Virus record (IMG/VR): IMGVR_UViG_3300044620_001904
Span: 1-64,000 of that record
Source: a virus
Reading direction: 5' to 3' (one strand)
DNA length: 64,000 nt
Part shown: positions 8,920-17,961 of the stretch, in pieces
Layout of the letters: the number at the start of each line of letters is the position of its first letter
Numbering within the stretch: the stretch's first letter is position 1
Made by a program: the position numbers and the translations under genes
Notes under the pieces: generated by a model
The model's input: the letters and a program-made list of their open reading frames with translations, nothing else
Told to the model about the DNA's origin: nothing
Database searches by the model: none

Positions 8920-9726
8920 ATGGAACAAAAATTAAATCTATCGGTTATTTTGCCGATAAAATCCGCGAGAGTAAAAGATTTTTCAGAGCTTTTTGATAAA
9001 GCGATAACATCTTTAAAAACACAAAAATTACCGTTTAACGAACTTATTATTGTTCATACCGATGAAGACACCTTGGTAAGCGCGATTGAGAGTTATGATT
9101 TTGGTGACATAAATGTTAAAAAACTTGTATGGACTGAAACCCCCAATTATGCGGCTCAGATAAATTATGGTGTAGAAAACACCGATTCTGAATGGATATC
9201 ATTTTTTGAATTTGATGATGAGTATTCAAGTATTTGGTTTAAAAATGTTCAGATATATGTTAACGCATATAAAGATGTTGACGCATTTTTGCCAATCGTT
9301 GTTGATATTGATGAGAAAGGAGTATTTGCCGGTTTCACAAACGAAGCGACCTTTGCGGCAAACTTCACGTCTGATATCGGAATTTTAAATAACGAAATTT
9401 TACAAAATTATCAAAACTTCCAATCTTCTGGTATGGTAATTAAAAAATCCATATTTGAAAGATTTGGTAAATTTAAACCATCATTCAAATTGACATTTGT
9501 TTATGAATTTATGTTAAGAATGACGCATAATTCAATAAAGATTATGTCTATTCCGAAAATCGGATATAAACATGTTAATCTCAGAGAAGGATCAATTTTT
9601 TGGAATTATAAAAATGGAACTGAAGTAATGGTTCCCGATGAAATCAAATTTTGGATTGATTCGGCAAAAAAAGAATATTTTTTCACTGTTGATAGACAAA
9701 TAAAATATGAACCACAAACTGTTTAA
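8920..9726 (+). CDS. GT-A (family 2) glycosyltransferase
   Basis: The 268-residue protein has the GT2 start LSVILPIKSARVKDFSELFDK, then LIIVHTDEDT and NYAAQINYGVENTDSEWISF. The metal-binding acidic motif is FEFDDEYSS near residue 99. A C-terminal acceptor region begins SSGMVIKKSIFERFGKF. This is a compact, soluble enzyme with no membrane segment, so the acceptor may be a protein or a soluble glycan. Its stop overlaps the ATG of the sigma-like gene. Confidence 0.78.
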   Translation: MEQKLNLSVILPIKSARVKDFSELFDKAITSLKTQKLPFNELIIVHTDEDTLVSAIESYDFGDINVKKLVWTETPNYAAQINYGVENTDSEWISFFEFDDEYSSIWFKNVQIYVNAYKDVDAFLPIVVDIDEKGVFAGFTNEATFAANFTSDIGILNNEILQNYQNFQSSGMVIKKSIFERFGKFKPSFKLTFVYEFMLRMTHNSIKIMSIPKIGYKHVNLREGSIFWNYKNGTEVMVPDEIKFWIDSAKKEYFFTVDRQIKYEPQTV

Positions 9727-10469
9727 TGACGTTAAGTGCAGACACGGTCAATGAAACAAAAAGAAAATCCAAAAAGAAAAATTCTGATAACTATTTTGAC
9801 GAAAAAGAAGAATCTGCTGTAAGGTTATATTTGTCAGCTTCAACATTTGAAGAAAAAAACAAAATTTATAACCAATCTTTGAGAAAACCTTTGGACAAAA
9901 TGATATCGTCAATTATAAGACGATATAAATTATACAGAAAAGATATGGATTTTAATGAAATTCATGCGGATACCCATTCTTTTTTGATGACAAAAATTGA
10001 AAAATTTAAACCATCAAAAGAAAAAAAGGCGTATTCGTATTTCGGAACAATATGTAAAAATTATCTTATGGGTCAAATTATAAAAGACCAAAAGGATATG
10101 AACCGAAAAATCTCATATGAAGACATTTCAAGTGATTTAGAAAATGAAGCAAGGGAGGATTTAATTTATTATCTTGATTCAGATACCATAGAAATCGAGG
10201 ATATTATAAACGGTTTTTTAGATAAGTTATATGAAATCTTACAAGAAAATGATTTAACAGACAACGAAAAAAAGTTGGGTGAATCATTATATGAAATATT
10301 CATAAACTACAACAATATCTTTATTAGTTCAGATAATAATAAATTTAATAAGAATGTTATTTTACTCTCACTTAGAGAAATGACAAATTTATCAACAAAA
10401 GAAATAAGAATTTGTCTTAAAAAATATAAAAAGGCTTACAACGATTTGTTGCAAAATATTGTAAAATAA
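9726..10469 (+). CDS. Late-transcription sigma factor (T4 gp55-like)
   Basis: The 247-residue protein resembles T4 gp55, the phage sigma subunit that directs host RNA polymerase to late promoters. The sigma region 2 signature is seen around residues 75-125: FNEIHADTHSFLMTKIEKFK, then KAYSYFGTICKNYLMGQII, where the aromatic YF, the RN-like KN and the basic helix match region 2.2-2.4. The C-terminal 40 residues (SLREMTNLSTKEIRICLKKY) look like a helix-turn-helix. The N-terminus is lysine-rich. The candidate late promoter motif is described separately. Confidence 0.78.
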   Translation: MTLSADTVNETKRKSKKKNSDNYFDEKEESAVRLYLSASTFEEKNKIYNQSLRKPLDKMISSIIRRYKLYRKDMDFNEIHADTHSFLMTKIEKFKPSKEKKAYSYFGTICKNYLMGQIIKDQKDMNRKISYEDISSDLENEAREDLIYYLDSDTIEIEDIINGFLDKLYEILQENDLTDNEKKLGESLYEIFINYNNIFISSDNNKFNKNVILLSLREMTNLSTKEIRICLKKYKKAYNDLLQNIVK

Positions 10470-10482
10470 GATATTTATAAAT

Positions 10483-10845
10483 ATGTCTAGACCTCAAAAA
10501 AAGAAAATAGAATTAACTAAAGAGTCAATGCTCTCGTTAATGCAAGAAATCTATAACGAACTTGTTGAACAAAGAAGTACAGCGTTAAGAATTCAAAATA
10601 AGATGTTGTCAATGATGAAAGATCCTGAAGATATGACTCTGATCGGTCCTGTAATTGAAAAACAACAAAAAATTATTAACGACTGTGTAGAAAAAAAACT
10701 TCAACTCTCAAAATTACAATCATCTATATGGGAAAAATCTTCAAACAATCAAGAAAGTTTTTCTATTTCAGATATGGATGATGATTTGATTGACGATTTG
10801 ATAAAAAAAGACATTGAGTCAAACAAAACGTTCAAACTAAAGTAA
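10483..10845 (+). CDS. Small helical protein of unknown function
   Basis: This 120-residue protein is almost wholly helical. A basic N-terminus is followed by a long coiled-coil-like helix (residues 12-95) and an acidic tail (DMDDDLIDDLIKKDIES). I do not recognise it. Size, helicity and location between the sigma factor and structural genes would also fit a small terminase subunit, but no sequence motif supports that and I do not claim it. A GATATTTATA motif at 10470-10479 ends 3 bases before its ATG. Confidence 0.65.
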   Translation: MSRPQKKKIELTKESMLSLMQEIYNELVEQRSTALRIQNKMLSMMKDPEDMTLIGPVIEKQQKIINDCVEKKLQLSKLQSSIWEKSSNNQESFSISDMDDDLIDDLIKKDIESNKTFKLK

Positions 10846-10846
10846 A

Positions 10847-12739
10847 ATGTCTGATCTTGCAAAAGGATATTTTGATGCTGGTAGTAAAATCGCCAGTTTA
10901 AAAACTTTTCGCCAAATAAAGGGGGATATTAAATCTTTATCCGCCAAGGCAAATAGTTCAACAGAGCCTGCAAACAAAAATATTTCAAACACTTTATCAA
11001 AAATTGAGGACCAAAAAAACAGATTACAAAAGGAAGTTGAAGGTCAATTTCAGCAATTAATAAAATTAATCTTAGCCAATAGAGGTACCGGTTTATCTTC
11101 AACAAAATACTTAAAAGGAGTATTATTGAAATCAATAAAAACGATACGACCTGAGATCGAACAAATAGTTGTTGATGAAATAGTCAAACTTTTGGGATGT
11201 TCGCAACAGCAAACCTACGATGGTAATCAAAGTTTATACATTAAAGTTAAAAACGTTGATTTTAAAGGTAATTTGAAAATAGACCCGGAATCTAAAGTTG
11301 GAAAAACAAAGTACGAAAGGCAGAAAAATTTAAATACCGGTGATTTAAAATATCCGATGAATCGTCAATTACGTCAAAGAATTTTAGATGAGGGCATTTC
11401 TTACAAATTTAAAGGGGCTTCAGGTCAGGATTTGTTTGATATAACATATGTACAACAAGATAACTTAGGACAGCCAGGAGATTTTTTTAAAATTGATTTA
11501 ATTAATAGACAAAATTCTGTTAATAAAATAGCATCATTTTTAAGAGATTATTACAAAAGGATGTCCTTTGTTGAATTTAATGTTGTTATTTCTGAACTAA
11601 TGAATGCTATTACAGGTTGCGTATCATCAGAGTTAAACTTAGGGGTTAACAATACTAAAGATAGCACTAAGTTTGGTAGAATAATGGCAAGAGTTCTTGG
11701 TTTATGTTTTGACACAAGACAAGAAATTGATGTAAGCGGTGTTGCTAAAACAGGCGAGTTAGACAACTTGGATGATGATTTTTTTGAATTTAACGAAGTT
11801 GATTTGTTGGCCATAGATCAAGAAGTATACAATATTCAAAATAGAGCTGTTGAGTTTGAGGGTTGCGATAATGTAAAATTTCCGGTTAATTCATTGCAGA
11901 TTGTAGAATCAATCGATCAGTTAAATTTTATTGATGATGAGAATGATGATGAATTAATTAACGCATTTGATAATATTACCAATACATTCACAAACAATTC
12001 AGGATTTGGGTTAGAATTAAACGCATCGTTCAAACTAAGTTTTGATTTTTCTGCAATATTTAAATTACCACTTTCTTTGATCACATCCATATTTTCACCA
12101 AAAGTATTTTTGGGTTTTATGATAATGTTAAAATCATTACAAACAAATTCAGAAATTGATATTACATCTATGGAGGATTTTACAAAAAAATATAAAGGTT
12201 TTTTTGTTGGAATCGTTTCAAAAATTGGAGGGCTATTCATAAGAGAACTGTTCAAAATAATTAAACGAGAAATTGTTACATTAATAAGAAGTATAGCATC
12301 CGATTTATCTAGAGAAAATTCTCTAAAAAAATATGCAATGATATTAAATTTGGTAGCAATTCTAATTCAAATTATAAAAATAATACAAGATTGGAGACAA
12401 TGTAAAAACATATTAGATCAAATATTGGCACTTCTTAAATTACCCGGTATTGGAGGAAACTTAATTCCCGCACCATTATTGGCCGCGGCACCTTTATTAC
12501 CGGGTTATTCGGTAGAAAGGTCATTTGTTAATTCTATTACTGAATTACAAAAATTGGGGTTACCTACAGGTCCATTACCAGATGGTAGCCCTAATTTAGG
12601 TCTTGTTGCAATGTATTCACAATTAAAGGGTCAAGCTACAGAATTATGGGAGAACGGTAAAAGTGAAATTTTAATACCGCCACTTATATCGCCAACAGGA
12701 CCCACACTTCCAAAAACATGGGCTGGCAAATTTGTTTAA
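10847..12739 (+). CDS. Putative virion structural protein, 630 residues
   Basis: I recognise no family. The N-terminal 100 residues are helical and coiled-coil prone. A mixed middle follows (residues 120-330), and an acidic stretch (FIDDENDDELINAF) lies near residue 365. From about 385 to 590 there are several hydrophobic helices (for example FKLPLSLITSIF and YAMILNLVAILIQIIKIIQD), and the C-terminus is rich in Pro and Gly. The hydrophobic helices could mean a membrane-penetrating tail or baseplate part. It is the first large gene in a baseplate-like cluster and starts 1 base after the previous stop. Confidence 0.65.
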   Translation: MSDLAKGYFDAGSKIASLKTFRQIKGDIKSLSAKANSSTEPANKNISNTLSKIEDQKNRLQKEVEGQFQQLIKLILANRGTGLSSTKYLKGVLLKSIKTIRPEIEQIVVDEIVKLLGCSQQQTYDGNQSLYIKVKNVDFKGNLKIDPESKVGKTKYERQKNLNTGDLKYPMNRQLRQRILDEGISYKFKGASGQDLFDITYVQQDNLGQPGDFFKIDLINRQNSVNKIASFLRDYYKRMSFVEFNVVISELMNAITGCVSSELNLGVNNTKDSTKFGRIMARVLGLCFDTRQEIDVSGVAKTGELDNLDDDFFEFNEVDLLAIDQEVYNIQNRAVEFEGCDNVKFPVNSLQIVESIDQLNFIDDENDDELINAFDNITNTFTNNSGFGLELNASFKLSFDFSAIFKLPLSLITSIFSPKVFLGFMIMLKSLQTNSEIDITSMEDFTKKYKGFFVGIVSKIGGLFIRELFKIIKREIVTLIRSIASDLSRENSLKKYAMILNLVAILIQIIKIIQDWRQCKNILDQILALLKLPGIGGNLIPAPLLAAAPLLPGYSVERSFVNSITELQKLGLPTGPLPDGSPNLGLVAMYSQLKGQATELWENGKSEILIPPLISPTGPTLPKTWAGKFV

Positions 12740-12740
12740 A

Positions 12741-12941
12741 ATGGAAAATTTAGAAGAAATATTATCAGATTATCAAAATAAACCAAATAAGGATTTGGTT
12801 AAAGCTATGGATTATTTAAATTCAGAGTTTGATAGAACAAAAAATGGTATAATAACTTTAACTCATCATCTAGATAATATAGAATCTAATTATAATAAAA
12901 TATTAAAAGAATATCAAAAAAGACAAAATGGTGCAGGGTAA
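12741..12941 (+). CDS. Small coiled-coil protein, 66 residues
   Basis: I choose the start ATG at 12741 (MENLEEILSDYQ), which follows the upstream stop; an earlier ATG at 12732 would overlap that gene. The product is one long amphipathic helix with Asn, Lys and Glu, probably a coiled coil. No family is recognised. Its last 14 bases overlap the next gene, which suggests co-translation with the spike-like protein. Confidence 0.6.
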   Translation: MENLEEILSDYQNKPNKDLVKAMDYLNSEFDRTKNGIITLTHHLDNIESNYNKILKEYQKRQNGAG

Positions 12942-14502
12942 AATAGTATATCAAGGTACAGTATTAGATAATGACGACCCTTTAAGATTAGGTAGGTTAA
13001 GAGTTTTACCTGAGATTGAATTACTTGACGATATTAAAGAATCAATACCCAATCAATGTAAAGACTTGTCAGATGTTGAAACAAACGTAAAACAAACTTG
13101 TAAATGGAAAGAAAATGATCCTTTTGTTATTTTACCTTTACTACCATTTTCAATGAATATAACACCTAAAAAAGGTGAATTAGTTTATATTTTATATCCT
13201 TATGTCCAAGACCCATCCTCTCAATCAAGATATCTTTCTGACAGAAATAGATTTTATTTACCAACAACACCATCAACTCCACTATCGGTTATTTATGAAA
13301 CTGACAATCAAACAAAAACTAATTCTATAGGCGGAGAAAATTACAAGCAACAAAAATCTTTAAAAGAAGTAGGCGGTCAAATACCAAAAGAAACTTTTGG
13401 AGTTTTTCCAGAGCCTGATGATAACGCTTTACTTGGTAGGGGAACTTCCGATTTAATTTTACAACAAGAAAGAGCATTATTAAGAGCAGGAAAAACAAGA
13501 GATTTAGTAGGACCTACAACAAATTTACCAACATCAAATGAAAAGAGGGCTTTTTTAGATTTAGCTAGATTTTTGACGACACAATCCAAAGGAGAACAAG
13601 TTTCACGAACAAGACTAGTCACTGATGTACAGAAAATAAAGTTACTTATTGAATATGATATTAGTAACCCTGAAAATCAACAAGATTCTTTTACAGGTAA
13701 CATATACATTTATAACATAGATAAAAAAGGATTACCTGATAATATTAACACCAAGGATTTTAAAATTGATACAAATGTAGATGATTGGAAAGGAGTTCAA
13801 TTAGCCGCTAGCGCGCAATTTAAAGCATTAACCAGCATTGGTGTTTCAAATCTAATTAACCAATACATAAGAGGATTAAACGAAGGATTAATTGATATAC
13901 CAAACGTTACATTAATACCTTTTAGACCTGAACAAGGAAAACAATTTCCGTTTGTTTTTAGACCACACCCAAATTTTTATAAAAAAATGGTTGACGCTGA
14001 AGGAGGTCCAGTTGAATCAAATAATTTACTATCAATATTTCAGAAAGTCGGACTTACAGATGGTTCAAATTCTTACGGATTTGGTATTGTTTCAGCAAAA
14101 GATACTTTGGGACCTTTAATCAAAATAAAAAATGAAAGATTCAATCCAATAACGGTAAATGATCAAGACATTACTTATGGAACTTTGGGAGCTCAAAAAC
14201 TTTATTTATTATCCCACGATTCACAAATTGGAGATCTTAGAATTAATTTAAAAGATACTATATACGGTATCACACCAGAAGTTTATTTGGATATTGAATC
14301 AAAAACAGAACCTATGGTTAGAGGAGAAAAATTGATGGAATTATTAGAATTAATCGTCAAGTTTTTAGTATCTCACGTTCATCCTTATCATGGATTGGCG
14401 GCTGTACCTGTTGGTCAAGACGGTACGCAATCATCAGAAATATTGCAAAAATTATTGGATGCTCCAAATACTATACTAAATCAAAACATTAGGATTAACT
14501 AA
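12928..14502 (+). CDS. Baseplate central spike or hub protein (gp5-like OB fold)
   Basis: The 524-residue protein begins with an OB-fold domain. GTVLDNDDPLRLGRLRVLPE (residues 10-29) is the pattern of gp5/VgrG-type spike N-termini, and WKENDPFVILPLLPF follows. The C-terminal part (residues 470-500) has EPMVRGEKLMELLELIVKFL followed by SHVHPYHG, typical of phage baseplate spike and assembly proteins just before the beta-helical or trimeric tip. No lysozyme domain is visible, unlike T4 gp5. It would form the membrane-puncturing spike of a contractile tail. Confidence 0.7.
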   Translation: MVQGKIVYQGTVLDNDDPLRLGRLRVLPEIELLDDIKESIPNQCKDLSDVETNVKQTCKWKENDPFVILPLLPFSMNITPKKGELVYILYPYVQDPSSQSRYLSDRNRFYLPTTPSTPLSVIYETDNQTKTNSIGGENYKQQKSLKEVGGQIPKETFGVFPEPDDNALLGRGTSDLILQQERALLRAGKTRDLVGPTTNLPTSNEKRAFLDLARFLTTQSKGEQVSRTRLVTDVQKIKLLIEYDISNPENQQDSFTGNIYIYNIDKKGLPDNINTKDFKIDTNVDDWKGVQLAASAQFKALTSIGVSNLINQYIRGLNEGLIDIPNVTLIPFRPEQGKQFPFVFRPHPNFYKKMVDAEGGPVESNNLLSIFQKVGLTDGSNSYGFGIVSAKDTLGPLIKIKNERFNPITVNDQDITYGTLGAQKLYLLSHDSQIGDLRINLKDTIYGITPEVYLDIESKTEPMVRGEKLMELLELIVKFLVSHVHPYHGLAAVPVGQDGTQSSEILQKLLDAPNTILNQNIRIN

Positions 14503-14515
14503 TTTAAGGTTTATT

Positions 14516-14525
14516 GATATTTATA
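14516..14525 (+). promoter_or_regulatory. Candidate late promoter motif GATATTTATA
   Basis: The motif ends 14 bases before the ATG of the next structural gene, in its direction. It is one of a recurring family discussed in the findings. Confidence 0.5.
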
Positions 14526-14539
14526 GATAAACTTTTCAA

Positions 14540-16033
14540 ATGTCTATAAATAATTCTTATTTCAATAAAAATAATACAATCTTTCTTAATTCATTTGTAA
14601 ATGCTGGTCAAGAACCTATTGCAGAACTTGTATATGGGTTAGAAAATTTAAATGAACCAAGATATACGTACTCAAGGTTTATTTTTGATATTAATTTAGA
14701 TTTGTTAAAATCTAAAATAAATGACGGTCTAATTCAGACAGGTTGCACAAGTTCAATGACGCACACATTGATAATAACAAATACCGCAACTTTTGAAAAA
14801 GACCTTATAAATCAAAAAAGGTTTTTTGATTATCTAACAAGAGCTACCTCATTTGATTTGTTTTTATTTAGAATACCCCTATCTTCAGGAGATACAGGAG
14901 ACCCCCAAACTTGGGACGAAGGTATTGGAAAAAATATAAACTTAGAAACGCAAGTTGATTTGAATTTATTGGATAATGATTTATCTAACTATTCTATAAA
15001 TCCATCAAATTGGTTTGCAAGAAAAACAACATATAGTTGGTCAAATCCGGGAATTTATGATAATTCAAATTCTTTGACCGCTCAAACTGGTTTAAATTAT
15101 TCAGCCCTTACAATCATTGATCATCAGCACTTTGAATTCGGAAATGAGAACATTTCATTTGATATGACAGATGAAATAAACGGAATTTTAAATGGAACAA
15201 TTACAGGTGTGACAGGTTGGGGAATTGCATACACCCCAAATATCGAGAACTTCACCGCAACCACAAATTATTATTCGGTTGAGTTTTTTACAAGACATAC
15301 ACAAACATTTTATGAACCATATTTGCTAACATCGTATGATGATTTAATTGAGGATGATAGAGATTTATTTGCCTTAGGAAAGGCAAATAAGTTATATCTT
15401 TATGCTTATGATGATGGAAATCCGGTTAATTTGGATTCAAATCCTTATGTTACAATTTTTGATAGTTCGGGTGATCCCATCTCAGGATTAACATCATTGA
15501 ACACTTGTAGAAAAACAAAAGGAGTTTATGAAGTTACAATACCAGCACTTTTGGGGTATAAAACACCTTGTACATTTACTGACGTATGGAGTGGAATAAC
15601 ATTAAATGGGGTATCACTACCAAATATAGAAAATGAATTGATTGTAAGACCTTATTCGTCATCAATAACGATAGGAACATCAACAAACGACCCTTCGGTT
15701 TATGGGTTTGATTATTATGGTATAAAACAAGATGAAAAAATACTTAACACCGACATAAGAAAAGTTGGTGTAATAATCAAAAAAGAATATACATCAAACC
15801 AACCTTTAAATAAAATTAACGCTTATTATAGGGTATATGTAAAGGAGGGTCAAACCGAAGTTCAAGTGCAAGATTGGACAAAAATAAATAAAACACCAAA
15901 TGAATATTATTTCATTTTTGACACCAGAGATAAAATTCCAAATGAATATTTTATTGACATAAAATTGAATATTAATGGTGAGGTGAATACTTATAAAAGA
16001 CAAATTAAATTTCAAATTGTTAATAAAAAATGA
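14540..16033 (+). CDS. Tail or baseplate structural protein, 497 residues
   Basis: I recognise no named family. The protein is beta-rich, with many Asn, Thr, Ser and Tyr residues, no membrane segment and no signal peptide. Segments such as LYAYDDGNPVNLDSNPYVTI and the later YYRVYVKEGQTEVQVQDW look like Ig-like or beta-sandwich repeats of fibre or baseplate proteins. It follows the spike gene and overlaps the next gene by 4 bases. A GATATTTATA motif stands 14 bases upstream, so it may begin its own late transcript. Confidence 0.65.
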   Translation: MSINNSYFNKNNTIFLNSFVNAGQEPIAELVYGLENLNEPRYTYSRFIFDINLDLLKSKINDGLIQTGCTSSMTHTLIITNTATFEKDLINQKRFFDYLTRATSFDLFLFRIPLSSGDTGDPQTWDEGIGKNINLETQVDLNLLDNDLSNYSINPSNWFARKTTYSWSNPGIYDNSNSLTAQTGLNYSALTIIDHQHFEFGNENISFDMTDEINGILNGTITGVTGWGIAYTPNIENFTATTNYYSVEFFTRHTQTFYEPYLLTSYDDLIEDDRDLFALGKANKLYLYAYDDGNPVNLDSNPYVTIFDSSGDPISGLTSLNTCRKTKGVYEVTIPALLGYKTPCTFTDVWSGITLNGVSLPNIENELIVRPYSSSITIGTSTNDPSVYGFDYYGIKQDEKILNTDIRKVGVIIKKEYTSNQPLNKINAYYRVYVKEGQTEVQVQDWTKINKTPNEYYFIFDTRDKIPNEYFIDIKLNINGEVNTYKRQIKFQIVNKK

Positions 16034-16521
16034 AAAAAGTTATAAAATTAACAGAATCAGATATTCAAAATATAATTAAAAGAGTTCTCAATGAAAGTCA
16101 CGAAGATCGTTCAGATAGATATATGTTCTTTTCAAATTTAGAACAAATCAGAAGACAATGTGATATGTTATTAGAGTTAGACCAAGAAACAGTAGAACAA
16201 ATTTTAGATGATGGGCATGATTGGGCACAAGACCATATTGCTGAGGCAAAAAATAATATGGACCAAGTTTTTGATTTTATAATGAATCACATTAAAGGCG
16301 ATGGTGTAGAAGATGTAGAGGAAAAATCATTTGTCGGTATGATGGAAGAAAGTTCTGAAATTACTGAAAAAAAGAAAAAAAATACACCGACAAACCCAAA
16401 ATTGTGGCAACAATCTTTAGCATGGGCCAGATCAAGATATAAAGTTTGTCCAAGTGCGTATTGCAATGGGGCTGCGGCAAAAAGATACAAAAGGTTGGGC
16501 GGTAAGTGGAAGAAAAAATAA
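16030..16521 (+). CDS. Tagged virion-associated protein, 163 residues
   Basis: The N-terminus KLTESDIQNIIKRVLNE (residues 6-22) is an amphipathic helix ending in L-N-E, the (I/L)-x-E cleavage consensus of T4-type prohead proteases, so it may be a capsid-targeting tag cut after Glu22. An acidic helical middle follows. The basic C-terminal module is PKLWQQSLAWARSRYKV, then CPSAYCNGAAAKRYK and GGKWKKK, a Trp/Tyr/Lys-rich motif seen in many phage and giant-virus virion proteins. The basic end could bind DNA in the head. Function is otherwise unknown. Confidence 0.7.
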   Translation: MKKVIKLTESDIQNIIKRVLNESHEDRSDRYMFFSNLEQIRRQCDMLLELDQETVEQILDDGHDWAQDHIAEAKNNMDQVFDFIMNHIKGDGVEDVEEKSFVGMMEESSEITEKKKKNTPTNPKLWQQSLAWARSRYKVCPSAYCNGAAAKRYKRLGGKWKKK

Positions 16522-16566
16522 TTTACATAATTACACACTTTATCCGAAATCCATATATTTATATAT

Positions 16567-17475
16567 ATGGAAACAAAATATTGTAAAGAATGTGATGAAT
16601 ACAAACCAATTAGTGAATTCCACAAATCACAGAAATCATTATTGTGTAAATTTCACCACAATTTATATGGAAGAGAATCTAAAAAAAAGTATAGATTAGA
16701 CCCTAAAAAAAAAGAAAAAGAAAAATTAAAATATCAAGAAAGAAAGATTAGATTGTGGAGTAACTTTTTACTCAGTAATTCAAAATCAAGAGATTGTGAG
16801 AATACATTATCTGTAAATGATATAGAAGAAATCTATAAAAAACAAAACGGATTATGTTATTGGTTTAATGTCCCCCTCATTCCAACACTAACAAAAAAAC
16901 ACCCCCAACAACCCTCATTGGATAGATTGGATAGATTAAAAGGATATACGATAGACAATGTGGTTTTATGTTGTTATGCCGCCAACATAGGTAGAAATGA
17001 AACTGATGTTGAAACTTGGAATAACTTTATTGATGTATTACTTAATAAAAGTAGTAAAACAGAAGAAAAATTCAAAACAGAATTATCCATTTTAGAAAAA
17101 AAATTAGAGGATATAGACGATAGAGACGAATATGTTATATATGATGAAAACTTAAATCAGACCGTAGTCAAGAATTTAAATGAATATTGTAGAAATAATA
17201 ACATAAGTTTCAATACTTTGAAATCTTTGAGGAAAAAAATAAGTAGGAAAACACAAAAAGGAATGATAATTTTGAATAGAACCAAAGGAGAAGAATTGGA
17301 AAAAAGAATTTATAAAGTTACTTCACCTGATGGTCGTGAATATACCCTAAATTCTTTAAGAGATTTTTGTGTAAAAAACAATTTGAATGATAGTGCCTTA
17401 CATAGAGTTGGTAAAGGAGAAATCAAACAATTCAAAGGATGGAAATGTGAATATTATACAATTGTTTTGAAATAA
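16567..17475 (+). CDS. HNH-type homing endonuclease with NUMOD-like tail
   Basis: The 302-residue protein has an N-terminal Cys/His finger (YCKECDEYKPISEFHKSQ, then LCKFHHN), a basic linker, and an HNH-like core. In the core, GLCYWFNVPL is followed by PSLDRLDRLKGYTIDNVVLC and NIGRNE. Two C-terminal NUMOD1-like repeats contact DNA; the second reads YTLNSLRDFCVKNNLNDSAL, followed by FKGWKCEY. It is a free-standing mobile gene inserted between virion genes. A TATATTTATA motif ends 3 bases before its ATG. Confidence 0.82.
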   Translation: METKYCKECDEYKPISEFHKSQKSLLCKFHHNLYGRESKKKYRLDPKKKEKEKLKYQERKIRLWSNFLLSNSKSRDCENTLSVNDIEEIYKKQNGLCYWFNVPLIPTLTKKHPQQPSLDRLDRLKGYTIDNVVLCCYAANIGRNETDVETWNNFIDVLLNKSSKTEEKFKTELSILEKKLEDIDDRDEYVIYDENLNQTVVKNLNEYCRNNNISFNTLKSLRKKISRKTQKGMIILNRTKGEELEKRIYKVTSPDGREYTLNSLRDFCVKNNLNDSALHRVGKGEIKQFKGWKCEYYTIVLK

Positions 17476-17492
17476 AAATCCAACCCACCTTA

Positions 17493-17522
17493 TTGTTAAA
17501 TAAAAAATTTTCCATACCTTTG
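17493..17522 (+). promoter_or_regulatory. Bacteroidota-type promoter (TTG-N19-TACCTTTG)
   Basis: TTG at 17493-17495 and TACCTTTG at 17515-17522 are 19 bases apart, matching the Bacteroidota primary sigma consensus. The next gene starts 20 bases downstream. Confidence 0.75.
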
Positions 17523-17541
17523 TATTTCCAAAATTCAAGGT

Positions 17542-17961
17542 ATGACAATCTATAAATTTTTTAAAAGAAAAATTAGTCGGTTAATCACCAAATACAATAT
17601 TTGGTTAAATAGAAGACCGCTTGACCAAAAAATGGATCCCGATATGGATAGGTATCAAAAGACCTGTTTTCATATCGCAAGAAAACTACTCAAACAAAAT
17701 GATTCGGAATTAATTTACGCCCCCATCTCAGATAAGAAAATTATAATTAATGATAGGTTGGGTATGTATGTAACTTTGCAATATCAACAAGCTTTTGTGA
17801 CAAATCACGTATATCATTATTCAATACTTATGACGGCGAGAACTTGGAGTAGGGTTAATTATCTATTTAATAATGAGATAGAAAAACGCAGAAAATCTTA
17901 TGAGACGGTAATACATTCTCAAATTACCTGCTCTTTAACAGATATTCTCAAGAAGATTTAA
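17542..17961 (+). CDS. Hypothetical protein, 139 residues
   Basis: I recognise no family. The N-terminus is strongly basic (YKFFKRKISRLITKYNIW). The middle has beta-strand character (IYAPISDKKIIINDRLGMYV), and the end is helical. There is no membrane segment. It has its own host-type promoter, so it is likely an early or middle gene, unlike the late structural genes upstream. Its end overlaps the convergent gene on the other strand by 14 bases. Confidence 0.65.
   Translation: MTIYKFFKRKISRLITKYNIWLNRRPLDQKMDPDMDRYQKTCFHIARKLLKQNDSELIYAPISDKKIIINDRLGMYVTLQYQQAFVTNHVYHYSILMTARTWSRVNYLFNNEIEKRRKSYETVIHSQITCSLTDILKKI

Noticed and set aside
10483-10845. Small terminase subunit
   Set aside because: Size and helicity would fit, but it is 18 kb from the large subunit on the other strand and has no recognisable DNA-binding motif.
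12732-12740. Earlier start for the 66-residue coiled-coil gene
   Set aside because: It would overlap the end of the upstream gene; the ATG at 12741 follows the stop at once.
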